This document shows, one piece after another, positions 31,299-40,904 of a stretch of 64,000 nucleotides of DNA; position 1 is the first letter of the stretch, and every line of letters begins with the position of its first letter. The notes under the pieces are model-generated. The model was not told where the DNA came from, made no database searches, and saw only the letters and a program-made list of their open reading frames with translations. This DNA comes from Mesoflavibacter sp. (GTDB taxonomy: Bacteria > Pseudomonadota > Alphaproteobacteria > UBA8366 > Aestuariispiraceae), in the NCBI GenBank assembly GCA_017792345.1, contig CP051228.1, positions 4,184,148 to 4,248,147 of the forward strand. Reading direction: 5' to 3'. Position numbers and translations under genes: made by a program.

Positions 31299-33461
31299 TC
31301 AGCGCGCCTGTGTCCAGGGGCGTTCCCCGCGCCGCTCCTCCACCGTCTCCAGTCTCACACCGTCCCGGCCGGCATAGACGGCGTATGTACCGTTGCGCTT
31401 CAGATCGGCCGGGTTGACGACCTGCACCCTGACGCAAAGAGATGGATGGGCGACAACCGGCGCACGGACGAGTGTCGATAAGGCACAATCCTCCCGGAGC
31501 GCCCTCGGGTCGCTCACGAAGGACAGTGTCACGGTCTCGCCATTCGTAAGGCGCATGGCCAGGGCGCAGCCAAGCGGATCGCAGCGGATCGGCGCGTCGG
31601 GTGTTTTGGCGAGGTCTTTCCAGTCGCCAAGAACCGAATAGGCGGTTTTCTCGCTCCACACATTCTGTGCAAAACGTTCCTTGCGGGAGGATTCGAGCCA
31701 AAGCCCGTCCCGCCAGACGATGGCGGCCTGTTCACCATCCTCATGCAGGATCGCAATTGGCGCCGGCATCCAGTAAGGCGACAGGATCCCGACGATCAGG
31801 ACAGGCAGGCCGCAGAACCGCCAGGCCCGTTGCCAAATCGCACACCAAAGCCCCCCAACCGCCACCAGGGCCAGGCCCCATTCCGGCATGGCAGGGATCT
31901 GGGCAACCGAACCCGGCAGGTCGGCGACCTGCTCCGCGATCCATAGAACCGCATCTATACCCCATCCCGCTCCCATGGCTGGGACGGCCTCCAGGCCTAT
32001 CGGCATAAGCGCGAGGCTCAATAGGCCGAGCGGCATGACCACGAAGGTCACGATGGGAACCGCCACGAGATTGGCCAGAACGGAATAATGCGCCACCTGT
32101 CCGAAATGGTAGATCGCGAACGGCGCCGTTGCGACGCCGGCGATCACCGTGGTCAGGCAGACGGCGGCGAGATATCGAACCGTCTTCCTGTGAGGGCCGT
32201 GAGCGTCGATCCTTCCTGCCCAAAGCCGGTACTGCTCATAGACCGCGACCAATGCGATGACGGCGGCGAAGGATAACTGAAAACTGGGGCCGACGATGCT
32301 TTCCGGCGCCAGGATCAAGACCGCCCCGGCAGCGACCGCAACCAGCCGCATCGAAATCGCCAGCCGGTCGGTCAGGACCGCGATCAGAACGATCCCGGTC
32401 ATCAGAAAGGCCCGCTGGGTCGGGATCGTGGCGCCGGACAAGATCAGATAGGCGAAACTGGCGATCAAGGCCGCAGCCGCCGCCCATTTCTTGATGGGCC
32501 GGTCGCGTGCCCAGGATTCACTCAAAGCCAGGCAGGTGCGTATGGTCACGAACACGATGGCCGCGACCATCCCAATATGCAGACCGGAAATCGCCAGCAG
32601 ATGGGCCAGGCCCGAGCGTCGCAGATCCTCCAGCACGGCTTCCGGAACACCGGACCGGTCCCCCGTCAACAGCGCGGCCAGGACATGCCCGGACACATCC
32701 GGCCGCGCAGTGCGCAGCCGTGTCGACAGATCGGCACGAAACCGCTCGATGGCGGCGACTAAATAGTCCACCGTACTTATGGAGCCGTCGGACGGAACCG
32801 AACGCCAATGCGAAAAGGCGAACCCGACGCCACCCAGCCGGTCGAACCAGGCACTGCGCGCGAAATCATAGGCCCCCGGGAAACTCGGGCGCGGTGGCGG
32901 AGAGACCCGGGCGGTCACCTGGATGCGCTGACCGATGATGGGCGCAGGATCGTCACGCCTCAGCTTTATGCGGATGGCTTCGGGCAGCGCGCCATTCCTC
33001 CACCATCCCGGTACCGCCAGATTTTCCAATCGGACCCGCGCGCCGTCGGCAAAGGGTTCGACCGCAACGACCCGCCCCGATACGCCGGACAAGACCCGCT
33101 CTCCCGCAAGGACGGGTGCTTCAGCGCGCGCTGTGGCCCATCCGGCGATGATAAGACCGATTGCGGCGGCAGTGGGCAGGGCGAACAGGGCCGACCAGGC
33201 ATCGGCCCGGCGCCACCAAGCCCATATCAAGGCGATCGCACAAATCGACAGAAGCATGAAACCTGCTTCAGTCGGTGGCTCGGAAGGCAAGGCGAAGTAA
33301 ATCGCGATACCGGCGCCCAGAAAGACGGGGGACCACAAGGCCCAACGTTCCCGCTCCGCCTTCAGCAGGACGAGCGGAATGGCGGCAGTGTCACGCAGTG
33401 TCAGTGGCCGACCGCGCGGGACGGCCTCCGCCCCAAACATCCGATACCAACGCATGCCCAT
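31299..33461 (-). CDS. comEC: ComEC/Rec2-like DNA uptake channel protein
   Basis: 720-residue multi-pass membrane protein. An N-terminal DUF4131-type region with periplasmic OB-like fold (VSGRVVAVEPFADGARVRLE) is followed by the competence domain (~220-520: LAALLTGDRSGVPEAVLEDL, LAISGLHIGMVAA, LSGATIPTQRAFLM). The Zn-binding metallo-beta-lactamase domain of Bacillus-type ComEC is not evident; the last ~150 residues lack its HxHxDH motif. In transformable bacteria ComEC moves single-stranded DNA across the inner membrane. The start at 33461 has a very good GGAGG seven bases upstream, better than the ATG at 33488. It is convergent with lexA and divergent from gltX. Confidence 0.9.
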   Translation of the reverse strand: MGMRWYRMFGAEAVPRGRPLTLRDTAAIPLVLLKAERERWALWSPVFLGAGIAIYFALPSEPPTEAGFMLLSICAIALIWAWWRRADAWSALFALPTAAAIGLIIAGWATARAEAPVLAGERVLSGVSGRVVAVEPFADGARVRLENLAVPGWWRNGALPEAIRIKLRRDDPAPIIGQRIQVTARVSPPPRPSFPGAYDFARSAWFDRLGGVGFAFSHWRSVPSDGSISTVDYLVAAIERFRADLSTRLRTARPDVSGHVLAALLTGDRSGVPEAVLEDLRRSGLAHLLAISGLHIGMVAAIVFVTIRTCLALSESWARDRPIKKWAAAAALIASFAYLILSGATIPTQRAFLMTGIVLIAVLTDRLAISMRLVAVAAGAVLILAPESIVGPSFQLSFAAVIALVAVYEQYRLWAGRIDAHGPHRKTVRYLAAVCLTTVIAGVATAPFAIYHFGQVAHYSVLANLVAVPIVTFVVMPLGLLSLALMPIGLEAVPAMGAGWGIDAVLWIAEQVADLPGSVAQIPAMPEWGLALVAVGGLWCAIWQRAWRFCGLPVLIVGILSPYWMPAPIAILHEDGEQAAIVWRDGLWLESSRKERFAQNVWSEKTAYSVLGDWKDLAKTPDAPIRCDPLGCALAMRLTNGETVTLSFVSDPRALREDCALSTLVRAPVVAHPSLCVRVQVVNPADLKRNGTYAVYAGRDGVRLETVEERRGERPWTQAR

Positions 33462-33613
33462 CCATCTTCCTCCGAAGCATGCGACCATAGATCGTAATTC
33501 ATGACGATGCGACAGCCGTTTTCGGGCTTTGCCGCTGCCGTCCCGCCTGTGGTAAACGACCGACGTCCCATCAATCGTCCGGGACCGCCGCCCCTTGCCT
33601 GTCAGGAGTGACC

Positions 33614-35026
33614 ATGACCGTCGTAACCCGTTTCGCCCCCTCCCCGACCGGATATCTGCATATCGGCGGGGCCCGCACGGCCTTGTTCAACTATCTCTAT
33701 GCCCGGCATTTCGGTGGCGTTTACAAGCTGCGGATCGAGGATACCGACCGTAAGCGTTCGACCGATGCGGCGATTGAGGCAATTTTCGACGGGCTGTCGT
33801 GGCTTGGTCTTCAGGGCGACGGAGAGCCGGTCTATCAATCCGCCCGCGCCGCGCGGCATGTGGAGGTCGCGCACGATCTCCTGGCCAAAGGACATGCCTA
33901 CCGCTGTTATTGCTCGCAGGAAGAACTGGCGGCCATGCGGGAGCGCATGAAGGATGAAGGCCGTAAGACGCCCTATGACGGCACCTGGCGCGACCGGGAT
34001 CCATCGGAAGCCCCTGCCGGCGTCGATCCGGTCATACGGATAAAGATGCCGCGCGATGGCGGCAGCACGACGATCCGGGACCTCGTACAGGGCGACGTGA
34101 CGATCGAGAACGACCAATTGGACGATTTCATCCTGCTGCGCGCCGACGAGACGCCGACCTATATGCTGTCCGTGGTCGTGGACGATCACGATATGGGGGT
34201 GACGCATGTCATTCGGGGGGACGACCATCTGGTCAACGCTTTCCGCCAGTATCACCTGTTCCGGAATGCCGGATGGGACGTACCGGAATTCGCACATATC
34301 CCGCTGATCCACGGGCCGGACGGCGCGAAATTGTCGAAGCGGCATGGCGCATTGGGCGTCGAGCAGTACCGGGACATGGGCTATCTGCCGGAAACGCTGA
34401 AGAACTACCTACTGCGACTGGGCTGGTCCCATGGCGATGACGAGATCATCTCGGAACAGCAGGCCATCGAATGGTTCGACCTGGACGCCGTCGGTCGGTC
34501 CCCGTCCCGCATGGATTTTCAGCGGATGGAGAACCTCAACGGCCACTATCTGCGGCAGGCGAATCCCGCCGGTTTGGCATCTACCGTCGCGGCCGCGCTG
34601 AATGTGGCGGAGAACCCGATCCTGGTCGAACGGTTGACGGCCGGCATGGCCGGGCTGACCCAGCGGTGCGACACGATCCCGCAACTGATCGACGCCGCCC
34701 GGTTCTATGTCGAACCGCCGACTTTCCCCCTATCCGATCCGAAATCCGCAAAACTGATCGCCGGCGCGGGGCCCGTCCTGGCCAAGGAATTGGCGGCAAC
34801 GGCCTTGCAGTCCCTCGATCCCTGGACCGAGGAAGCGCTGCATGACGCCATGAAAAGTTTCGTGGAGGCGAAAGGCATCGGATTTGGTAAAGTGGCGCAG
34901 CCGGTGCGTGGCGCCCTTACGGGTACATTCGCTTCGCCCGATCTGACGCAGGTCATGCGTGTTCTGGGCAAGGAAGAATGTTTGGCGCGGATCGCCGCCC
35001 TTCCCGAGAATCCGGAAGCCGTCTGA
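33614..35026 (+). CDS. gltX: Glutamyl-tRNA synthetase
   Basis: Charges tRNA-Glu. The 470 residues contain the class I HIGH signature as APSPTGYLHIGGARTALFNY, RIEDTDRKRS, and the KMSKS-type loop KLSKRHGA at about residue 240, followed by the alpha-helical anticodon-binding half. The start is the ATG at 33614, with AGGAG five bases upstream; a GTG two codons earlier is less likely. Alphaproteobacteria often carry two GltX proteins, and I cannot tell from this window whether this one is discriminating. Confidence 0.96.
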   Translation: MTVVTRFAPSPTGYLHIGGARTALFNYLYARHFGGVYKLRIEDTDRKRSTDAAIEAIFDGLSWLGLQGDGEPVYQSARAARHVEVAHDLLAKGHAYRCYCSQEELAAMRERMKDEGRKTPYDGTWRDRDPSEAPAGVDPVIRIKMPRDGGSTTIRDLVQGDVTIENDQLDDFILLRADETPTYMLSVVVDDHDMGVTHVIRGDDHLVNAFRQYHLFRNAGWDVPEFAHIPLIHGPDGAKLSKRHGALGVEQYRDMGYLPETLKNYLLRLGWSHGDDEIISEQQAIEWFDLDAVGRSPSRMDFQRMENLNGHYLRQANPAGLASTVAAALNVAENPILVERLTAGMAGLTQRCDTIPQLIDAARFYVEPPTFPLSDPKSAKLIAGAGPVLAKELAATALQSLDPWTEEALHDAMKSFVEAKGIGFGKVAQPVRGALTGTFASPDLTQVMRVLGKEECLARIAALPENPEAV

Positions 35027-35188
35027 CGTCCGATTCAGGCGCGGCATTCCGACTTATTGTGCGCTGCGTCATATCCGGTTAATGTTCCGCACCGATTGCG
35101 GGGACACTACCGATCCAATGCCAAGAGGGCGCGATTTATGCCCGAATTTCATTGGCTTCGGTCTAAATAATTGACAGGAGGCGCCGGT

Positions 35189-36490
35189 ATGAGCGACGCG
35201 AAAACGCATACAATGACCCTTACTGACAATGCGACTGGGAACAGTTGGGAATTGCCGGTCATGGCAGGGTCGGTCGGCCCGAAAGTAATCGATATCCGGA
35301 AGCTTTACGGCCAGACGGGATATTTCACTTACGATCCGGGTTTCACGTCTACCGCGTCCTGCGACAGCGCCATCACCTATATCGACGGCGACCAGGGCGT
35401 GCTGCTTCACCGCGGCTATTCCATCGAGGATCTGGCAGAAAACTGCGATTTCATGGAAGTCTGCTATCTGCTGCTGCGCGGTGAATTGCCGAACGAGACC
35501 GAGCGCAAGGATTTCGAGAAGACCATCACCTATCACACGATGGTGCATGAGCAGCTTCTGAACTTCTATCGCGGCTTCCGCCGCGACGCGCATCCGATGG
35601 CGATCATGGTCGGTGTCGTCGGCGCGCTCAGCGCCTTCTATCACGACTCCACGGACATCAACGATCCGGAACAGCGCATGATCGCATCCCACCGCCTGGT
35701 CGCGAAAATGCCGACCCTGGCGGCGATGGCCTATAAGTATTCGGTCGGGCAGCCGTTCATGTATCCGCGTAACAATCTCAGCTACGCGGCCAACTTCATG
35801 CAGATGACTTTCGGGGTTCCGGCGGAGGAATATCAAATCTCCCCGGCCGTCGAACGCGCCATGGATCGGATTTTCATCCTGCATGCCGATCATGAGCAGA
35901 ATGCGTCGACCTCCACGGTCCGGATCGCCGGGTCCTCGGGTGCCAATCCGTTCGCCTGTATTTCGGCTGGTATTTCCTCGCTGTGGGGCCCTGCGCATGG
36001 CGGCGCGAACGAGGCCGTTCTCAGCATGCTGCATCAGATCGGCCACAAGAAGAACATCCCGGAATTCCTGGAACGCGCCAAGGACAAGAACGACCCGTTC
36101 CGGCTGATGGGTTTCGGTCACCGCGTCTACAAGAACTACGATCCGCGCGCCGGGGTTCTGAAAAAGAGCTGCGACGAGGTTCTGAAGGAGCTGGGCGTCG
36201 AAGATCCGCTTCTGGAACTGGCCCAGGAACTGGAGCAGATCGCGCTCAAAGACGATTACTTCGTCGAGCGTAAGCTGTTCCCGAATGTCGACTTCTATTC
36301 CGGCATCATCCTGAAGGCGATCGGTTTCCCGACGTCGATGTTCACGGTGCTGTTCGCCCTGGCGCGGACGGTCGGCTGGGTCGCCCAGTGGAACGAGATG
36401 ATTGCCGATCCGTACCAGAAGATCGGGCGTCCGCGTCAGCTCTTCCTGGGGTATGACAAGCGCGAGTTCCCGCCGAAATCCAAGCGCTGA
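35189..36490 (+). CDS. gltA: Citrate synthase
   Basis: Condenses acetyl-CoA and oxaloacetate, the entry to the citric acid cycle. The 433 residues are a type II (hexameric) citrate synthase with [17 protein letters not shown], the catalytic His in [25 protein letters not shown], and the [14 protein letters not shown] loop. The start at 35189 has AGGAGG seven bases upstream; the TTG at 35171 is rejected. It receives acetyl-CoA from the pyruvate dehydrogenase encoded at 5-10 kb. The gene ends in a hairpin shared with convergent lpxB. Confidence 0.97.
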   Translation: MSDAKTHTMTLTDNATGNSWELPVMAGSVGPKVIDIRKLYGQTGYFTYDPGFTSTASCDSAITYIDGDQGVLLHRGYSIEDLAENCDFMEVCYLLLRGELPNETERKDFEKTITYHTMVHEQLLNFYRGFRRDAHPMAIMVGVVGALSAFYHDSTDINDPEQRMIASHRLVAKMPTLAAMAYKYSVGQPFMYPRNNLSYAANFMQMTFGVPAEEYQISPAVERAMDRIFILHADHEQNASTSTVRIAGSSGANPFACISAGISSLWGPAHGGANEAVLSMLHQIGHKKNIPEFLERAKDKNDPFRLMGFGHRVYKNYDPRAGVLKKSCDEVLKELGVEDPLLELAQELEQIALKDDYFVERKLFPNVDFYSGIILKAIGFPTSMFTVLFALARTVGWVAQWNEMIADPYQKIGRPRQLFLGYDKREFPPKSKR

Positions 36491-36508
36491 TCGCTCTTGC
36501 GAATTGAT

Positions 36509-36551
36509 GGAAACACGCGGTCCGGAAGTCAGGCTTCCGGGCCGCGTTTCC
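36509..36551. terminator. Shared bidirectional terminator of gltA and lpxB, overlapping the lpxB stop
   Basis: GGAAAC-CGCGG-CCGGAAG pairs with CTTCCGG-CCGCG-GTTTCC around a five-base loop, a stem of ~18 pairs with single mismatches. The right arm lies inside the last codons of lpxB and the lpxB stop is in the loop. T-rich bases follow on the plus strand (TTTCCGTTTCTGG). It is placed to end transcripts from both sides. Confidence 0.7.
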
Positions 36552-37716
36552 GTTTCTGGACGATTTCCAGAACCGCCTCTGCTGCGGCCATGCTGGGCAC
36601 TGCTGATCCGTCAGGGCGCAACGACTCCAGGATCGGCGTCAGGGTCTCGATCTGTTGGGCACCTGCAGCCCCGATCAAGGAGGTCAGGTGCGTCGCGATA
36701 CGCTCCGGAGTGCAATCGTCCTGCAGGGCTTCCGGGACGATCTCGCGGTCGGCGGTGATATTCAGCAGATGCGCATAGCGCGTGCGCACCAGACGCCGCA
36801 AAATCCAATAGGTTAGCGTATTCAGCCGATAGGCAATTACCGTCGGCACTTTGGCGATTGCCAGTTCCAGGGCAACCGTGCCGGACGCGGCCAGGGCAAG
36901 GTTGGACGCGGCCATGGCGTCATACTTGTCGCCCGGATCGACAAGATGCACGGGCATCGGCCACCCTGCGGTAACTTTTTCCAAATGGCCCCTCAAATGC
37001 GGGACGGCAGGCATGACGATTCGCACGTCCCGCCCCGCATGACCTTCGCAGAACAGTGCCGCGGCCTTCTGGAAGACCGGCAACAGTCGGTTGATCTCGC
37101 CGGATCGGGAGCCTGGGAGAACACAAAGGACGAGCGCCCCTTCAGCCAGCCCCAGTCGCCCCCGGAACCCTACTCCGTCGCCCTTGTCGGCGCCGCTTTC
37201 CAGTATCGAATGCCCGACGAACCGCGCATCCAACCCGGCCGCTTTGAAGTAGGGCGGTTCAAAGGGCAGCAGGCACAGCAGCGAATCGAACAGCGCCTTG
37301 AATTTATGAACCCGTCCCGGCCGCCAAGCCCAGACAGTGGGCGCCACATAGTGGATCTTGGGGCAGGTCATCCCGGTGCAGGCGGCGGCCATGCGCTTAT
37401 TGAAACCGGGGGCATCGATTGTAATCAGGACATCAGGCTGCGCCGCCTTTGCTGCGGCGGCCGTTTCGGCAATCCGGCGCTTCAGTCTGGGAATATGCGG
37501 TAAGATCTCGACCAGCCCCATTAGGGCCAATTCTGACATCGGGAAAAGACTGCGCAGACCTTGGGCCGTCATCTCCGGGCCACCGACACCGTGAAGTTCG
37601 ATCCCCGCCGGGCATTTCTCTGCCAACGCCGCGGCAAGACGCCCGCCAAGCACATCGCCGGAACTTTCTCCGGCCGACATGAACACCTTCAGCGGCCGAT
37701 CCGTACCGGGAATCAT
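36529..37716 (-). CDS. lpxB: Lipid-A-disaccharide synthase
   Basis: Joins UDP-diacylglucosamine and lipid X to form the lipid A disaccharide on the inner leaflet. The 395 residues show FMSAGESSGDVLGG, IDAPGFNKRMA, PKIHYVAPTVWAWRPGR and LPGSRSGEINRLLP, all typical of this GT-B glycosyltransferase. It starts in a 4-base overlap with the lpxI stop and ends the long rpsB-to-lpxB row; its stop lies in the shared terminator. Confidence 0.96.
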   Translation of the reverse strand: MIPGTDRPLKVFMSAGESSGDVLGGRLAAALAEKCPAGIELHGVGGPEMTAQGLRSLFPMSELALMGLVEILPHIPRLKRRIAETAAAAKAAQPDVLITIDAPGFNKRMAAACTGMTCPKIHYVAPTVWAWRPGRVHKFKALFDSLLCLLPFEPPYFKAAGLDARFVGHSILESGADKGDGVGFRGRLGLAEGALVLCVLPGSRSGEINRLLPVFQKAAALFCEGHAGRDVRIVMPAVPHLRGHLEKVTAGWPMPVHLVDPGDKYDAMAASNLALAASGTVALELAIAKVPTVIAYRLNTLTYWILRRLVRTRYAHLLNITADREIVPEALQDDCTPERIATHLTSLIGAAGAQQIETLTPILESLRPDGSAVPSMAAAEAVLEIVQKRKRGPEA

Positions 37717-38549
37717 TCGACGCCGTCCCGCTTAATGGCAATCAGGAACAACCCCGCCTCGTCCGCCCGCCTTATGGTCTCGTCGCGCGAAATGATCAGG
37801 CTGCGATCGGCCTCAACCGCAATTCCGGCCAGACCCGCGGCCTTGGCCTGTTCGATCGTATCCGGGCCGATGGCAGGCAAATCCGCCCTGTCGGTCTGCA
37901 TCGGTTTGCTCAGTTTCACCAAAGTTGCGGCAGGTCCGTCCCGGCGCAGGGTGGCGCAGCGCGCCAACAGGGCCTCCGTGCCTTCAATTGCCTCGATGCC
38001 CAGAACAAGGCCGTCCTGGACAACGACGGCTTGGCCAACATCCTGCGGTGCCAATGCGTCCAGAATAGCGATTCCGCGTTGGATATCCGCCTGCGCATGA
38101 GCCGGAGGGTCTAGGGTGCCTAACCGGCCCTCGCCGGGCTTCTGTTCTGCGAGAAACGCGCCGATCGGATGGACCCTGAAGTTTTCCCTTTCTTCAAGGT
38201 GCCGGATCACGGTCCTTAAAAGGCCGTCATCCCCCTGACGGAAGAGGCCACGACCGAGAATCTTCGTCGCGGTGGCGTCCGGCATGAGTTCCTTGAGCGA
38301 CGGACGGCGGACGCCGCCGGCAAAGACGATGTCCTGTATGCCTTGCGCACGGACCAGGGCCATGGCCTCCGCCGCGCCCCCAATGCGGATTGTCACGGTG
38401 GGAAATCGACCTTCATAGGCGGCAGGATCGCCTTGGTCCCGCAGAACGAATATGTGGACGTCAATGCCTTGCCGCGTGGCGGATTCCGCCAGTTCGAGTG
38501 GCAGTTCACCGCTGCCAGCGATAACACCCAGTCTTTCGATCTGCGGCAT
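37713..38549 (-). CDS. lpxI: UDP-2,3-diacylglucosamine pyrophosphatase LpxI
   Basis: Hydrolyses UDP-2,3-diacylglucosamine to lipid X; LpxI is the alphaproteobacterial counterpart of LpxH. The 278 residues start with LGVIAGSGELPLEL and include FAGGVRRPSLKELMPD, GDDGLLRTV and the C-terminal KLSKPMQTDRADLPAIGPDT and ISRDETIRRADEAGLF motifs of the family. It lies between lpxA and lpxB, 21 bases after lpxA and overlapping lpxB by ATGA. Confidence 0.95.
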   Translation of the reverse strand: MPQIERLGVIAGSGELPLELAESATRQGIDVHIFVLRDQGDPAAYEGRFPTVTIRIGGAAEAMALVRAQGIQDIVFAGGVRRPSLKELMPDATATKILGRGLFRQGDDGLLRTVIRHLEERENFRVHPIGAFLAEQKPGEGRLGTLDPPAHAQADIQRGIAILDALAPQDVGQAVVVQDGLVLGIEAIEGTEALLARCATLRRDGPAATLVKLSKPMQTDRADLPAIGPDTIEQAKAAGLAGIAVEADRSLIISRDETIRRADEAGLFLIAIKRDGVE

Positions 38550-38570
38550 GGCGCGCCCTCGTGGCGACGG

Positions 38571-39374
38571 TTATTCGCCCGCCCCCAGTGACCGGGGTTG
38601 GGTCAAGCCGCGGCTGGATTGGACGCGCACGAATTCCAGGATCTGTCGCACGGCTTCTTCGGTGCCGAAGACTTCATCGACATCGGCAACGCGTTCCTTG
38701 ATCGTGCCTTCGTCCGCGAACAGCATGCGATAGGCCGAGCGCATGCGATGGATCGTTTCCTTATCGAAGCCGCGACGCTTCAAGCCGACGATGTTCAAAC
38801 CGCAGAGACTTGCCCGGTCCCCCATGACGGAGCCATAGGGGATGACATCGTGTTCGACGCCGGACATGCCGCCAATCATGGCGTGAGGCCCGATACGGAC
38901 GAACTGATGAACCGCCGACAAGCCGCCGACAATCGCGAAATCCCCCAGCACGACATGGCCCGCAAGGGTGGCATTGTTCGCCAGGATGACATGATGGCCG
39001 ACCATACAGTCATGCGCGACATGGGAGCCGACCATGAACAGGCAGTCATCGCCGACCTTGGTCAACGAGCCACCGCCCTCCGTCCCCGGGTTCATGGTGA
39101 CATATTCGCGGATCTTGTTGCGCGCACCGATTTCCAGCCGGGTCTTCTCACCGCGATATTTCAGATCCTGCGGCGCAAGCCCGATGCTGGCGAAAGGATA
39201 AATTTCGGTGCCTGCCCCAATCCGAGTGTCGCCGTCCAGCACGACATGGGATTTGAGCACGACATCTTCGCCCAGTTCGACCTCCGATCCGACGACACAG
39301 AATGGGCCGATCTTGACGGTATCCGCAAGCTTGGCACGCGGATCGACAACGGATGTGGGGTGAATATCGGCCAT
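38571..39374 (-). CDS. lpxA: UDP-N-acetylglucosamine acyltransferase
   Basis: First step of lipid A synthesis, moving a hydroxyacyl chain from ACP to UDP-GlcNAc. The 267 residues form a left-handed beta-helix of hexapeptide repeats (IHPTSVVDPRAKLADTVKIG onward), with the catalytic His in FMVGSHVAHDCMVGHH and a helical C-terminal bundle. The ATG follows the fabZ stop directly, without a gap, which implies coupled translation. Confidence 0.97.
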   Translation of the reverse strand: MADIHPTSVVDPRAKLADTVKIGPFCVVGSEVELGEDVVLKSHVVLDGDTRIGAGTEIYPFASIGLAPQDLKYRGEKTRLEIGARNKIREYVTMNPGTEGGGSLTKVGDDCLFMVGSHVAHDCMVGHHVILANNATLAGHVVLGDFAIVGGLSAVHQFVRIGPHAMIGGMSGVEHDVIPYGSVMGDRASLCGLNIVGLKRRGFDKETIHRMRSAYRMLFADEGTIKERVADVDEVFGTEEAVRQILEFVRVQSSRGLTQPRSLGAGE

Positions 39375-39842
39375 TCAGGGACGATCACGGATCATTGCGG
39401 CGAAGGTCGCCTCCGCGCACAGTTTTCCGTCCACATAGGCTTCGCCCTTGAACTTCCAAACCTGGCCGCGGTTCTGCTTCTTCGTCACGTGAACTTCCAT
39501 ATAGTCGCCGGGTTCGACCGGACGTCTGAACTTCGCCTCTTCGACAGACATGAAATAGACCAGTTTGCCTTCGGATTCCGGCCCCAGGCTGGTGACGACC
39601 ATCACCCCGGCCGTTTGCGCCATGCTTTCGATGATCAACACACCCGGCATGACAGGCTTACCCGGGAAATGGCCTTGAAAATGAGGCTCGCCCATCGACA
39701 CGCATTTGATTCCGACGGCGCGTTCGAAGGGGATGACTTCACGAACCTTGTCGATCATCAGGAACGGATATCGATGCGGAATCCGATCCATGACACGCAT
39801 GACGTCGATATTCTTTGTATAGTCTTCTTGCGTTTCGCTCAT
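39375..39842 (-). CDS. fabZ: 3-hydroxyacyl-ACP dehydratase FabZ
   Basis: Dehydrates 3-hydroxyacyl-ACP in fatty-acid elongation and competes with LpxA for the same substrate. The 155-residue hot-dog protein has HRYPFLMIDKVREV and GHFPGKPVMPGVLIIESMAQ, which carry the catalytic His and Glu, and ends with the usual KGEAYVDGKLCAEATF strand. It sits between lpxD (13-base gap) and lpxA (no gap). Confidence 0.97.
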   Translation of the reverse strand: MSETQEDYTKNIDVMRVMDRIPHRYPFLMIDKVREVIPFERAVGIKCVSMGEPHFQGHFPGKPVMPGVLIIESMAQTAGVMVVTSLGPESEGKLVYFMSVEEAKFRRPVEPGDYMEVHVTKKQNRGQVWKFKGEAYVDGKLCAEATFAAMIRDRP

Positions 39843-39855
39843 CGTTCGCTCGTTC

Positions 39856-40887
39856 TTACTCTTTTTCTATTTTGCCCGTCGACGCCGCCTTGCTCAGAAT
39901 CGCATGCTGGCGCAGCCATTGCCGCATCGGAACCGCCGGCAGGCCTCCGACCTTGTGCCCCGGTTCGATATCGCGAATGACCCCTGCCTTCGCAGCGATC
40001 TGTGCACCGGTAGATATGGTCAAATGTCCCGCAATACCGGACTGGGCACCACAAGCCACGAAGTCGTGCAACACGGTGCTTCCCGCGATTCCGACTTGCG
40101 CCGCGACGACACAGCCACGCCCCATACGAACGTTGTGCCCGATCTGTACAAGATTATCAATCTTGCACCCGTCGCCGATTACCGTGTCCGGTCCCATGCC
40201 GCGATCGACCGTGGAATTGGCGCCAATTTCAACGAAACTGCCGATTTTGACGGTGCCTAATTGCGGGATGTCCAAATGCCCTTTCGGGTTCATGGCAAAC
40301 CCGAATCCCCGGGTTCCGATCCTCACGCCGGGGTGGATACGGTTATGATCACCCAAATCGGCACAGCCGACATAGGCGCCCGCGCCGATCCAGGTTCCAT
40401 TCCCGATAACGACGCCGCGATCGATAACCGCGTTAGGGCCCAGCCAGACGCCGTCGCCCAGAACCGCATCCTCGCCGACAACCGCACCGGCCTCAATCCG
40501 GACTCCTCGGCCCACTTTGGCACTATCGGCGATCGTGGCCCGTTCGTGAATCAATGGTTCGGGAACAGGTTCGGGATAGAACATCTGAGCGGTCTGAGCG
40601 AACCCGTAATACGGATCGCGCATCAAAAGACCAATGCAGCCGTCGGGCAGCCTGTCGGCATATTGCGGCTGCATCAATACGGCACCGGCCGCCGAGTCAG
40701 ACAGACTTGGGAGATACCTCTTGTTGGCCAGGAATGCGATCGTCGAGCCGTCCGCCGCGCCTAAAGGTCCGACATCCTTGAACTCCCGATCCAATGCGTC
40801 CGGGTCGGTGACTTCACATCCGATCGCCGTTGAGATTTGTCTCAGCGTGAATGGGCCGCCATGCGTGAAGAACCGTGGATCTGCCAC
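39856..40887 (-). CDS. lpxD: UDP-3-O-acylglucosamine N-acyltransferase
   Basis: Third step of lipid A synthesis: N-acylation of UDP-3-O-acylglucosamine. The 343 residues have an N-terminal uridine-binding domain (LRQISTAIGCEV...AFLANKRYLPSL) and a long left-handed beta-helix with the catalytic His in VQIGHNVRMGRGCV. A short C-terminal helix follows. It is 17 bases downstream of the Skp-like gene and belongs to the bamA-lpxB operon. Confidence 0.96.
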   Translation of the reverse strand: MADPRFFTHGGPFTLRQISTAIGCEVTDPDALDREFKDVGPLGAADGSTIAFLANKRYLPSLSDSAAGAVLMQPQYADRLPDGCIGLLMRDPYYGFAQTAQMFYPEPVPEPLIHERATIADSAKVGRGVRIEAGAVVGEDAVLGDGVWLGPNAVIDRGVVIGNGTWIGAGAYVGCADLGDHNRIHPGVRIGTRGFGFAMNPKGHLDIPQLGTVKIGSFVEIGANSTVDRGMGPDTVIGDGCKIDNLVQIGHNVRMGRGCVVAAQVGIAGSTVLHDFVACGAQSGIAGHLTISTGAQIAAKAGVIRDIEPGHKVGGLPAVPMRQWLRQHAILSKAASTGKIEKE

Positions 40888-40904
40888 CGGTCGCCTCTAT
40901 CAGT

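Noticed and set aside
35057-35084. Possible gltA promoter (TTGTGC, 16 bases, TTAATG)
   Set aside because: The -10 match is poor and other pairs in the gap are equally good, so I could not choose one.
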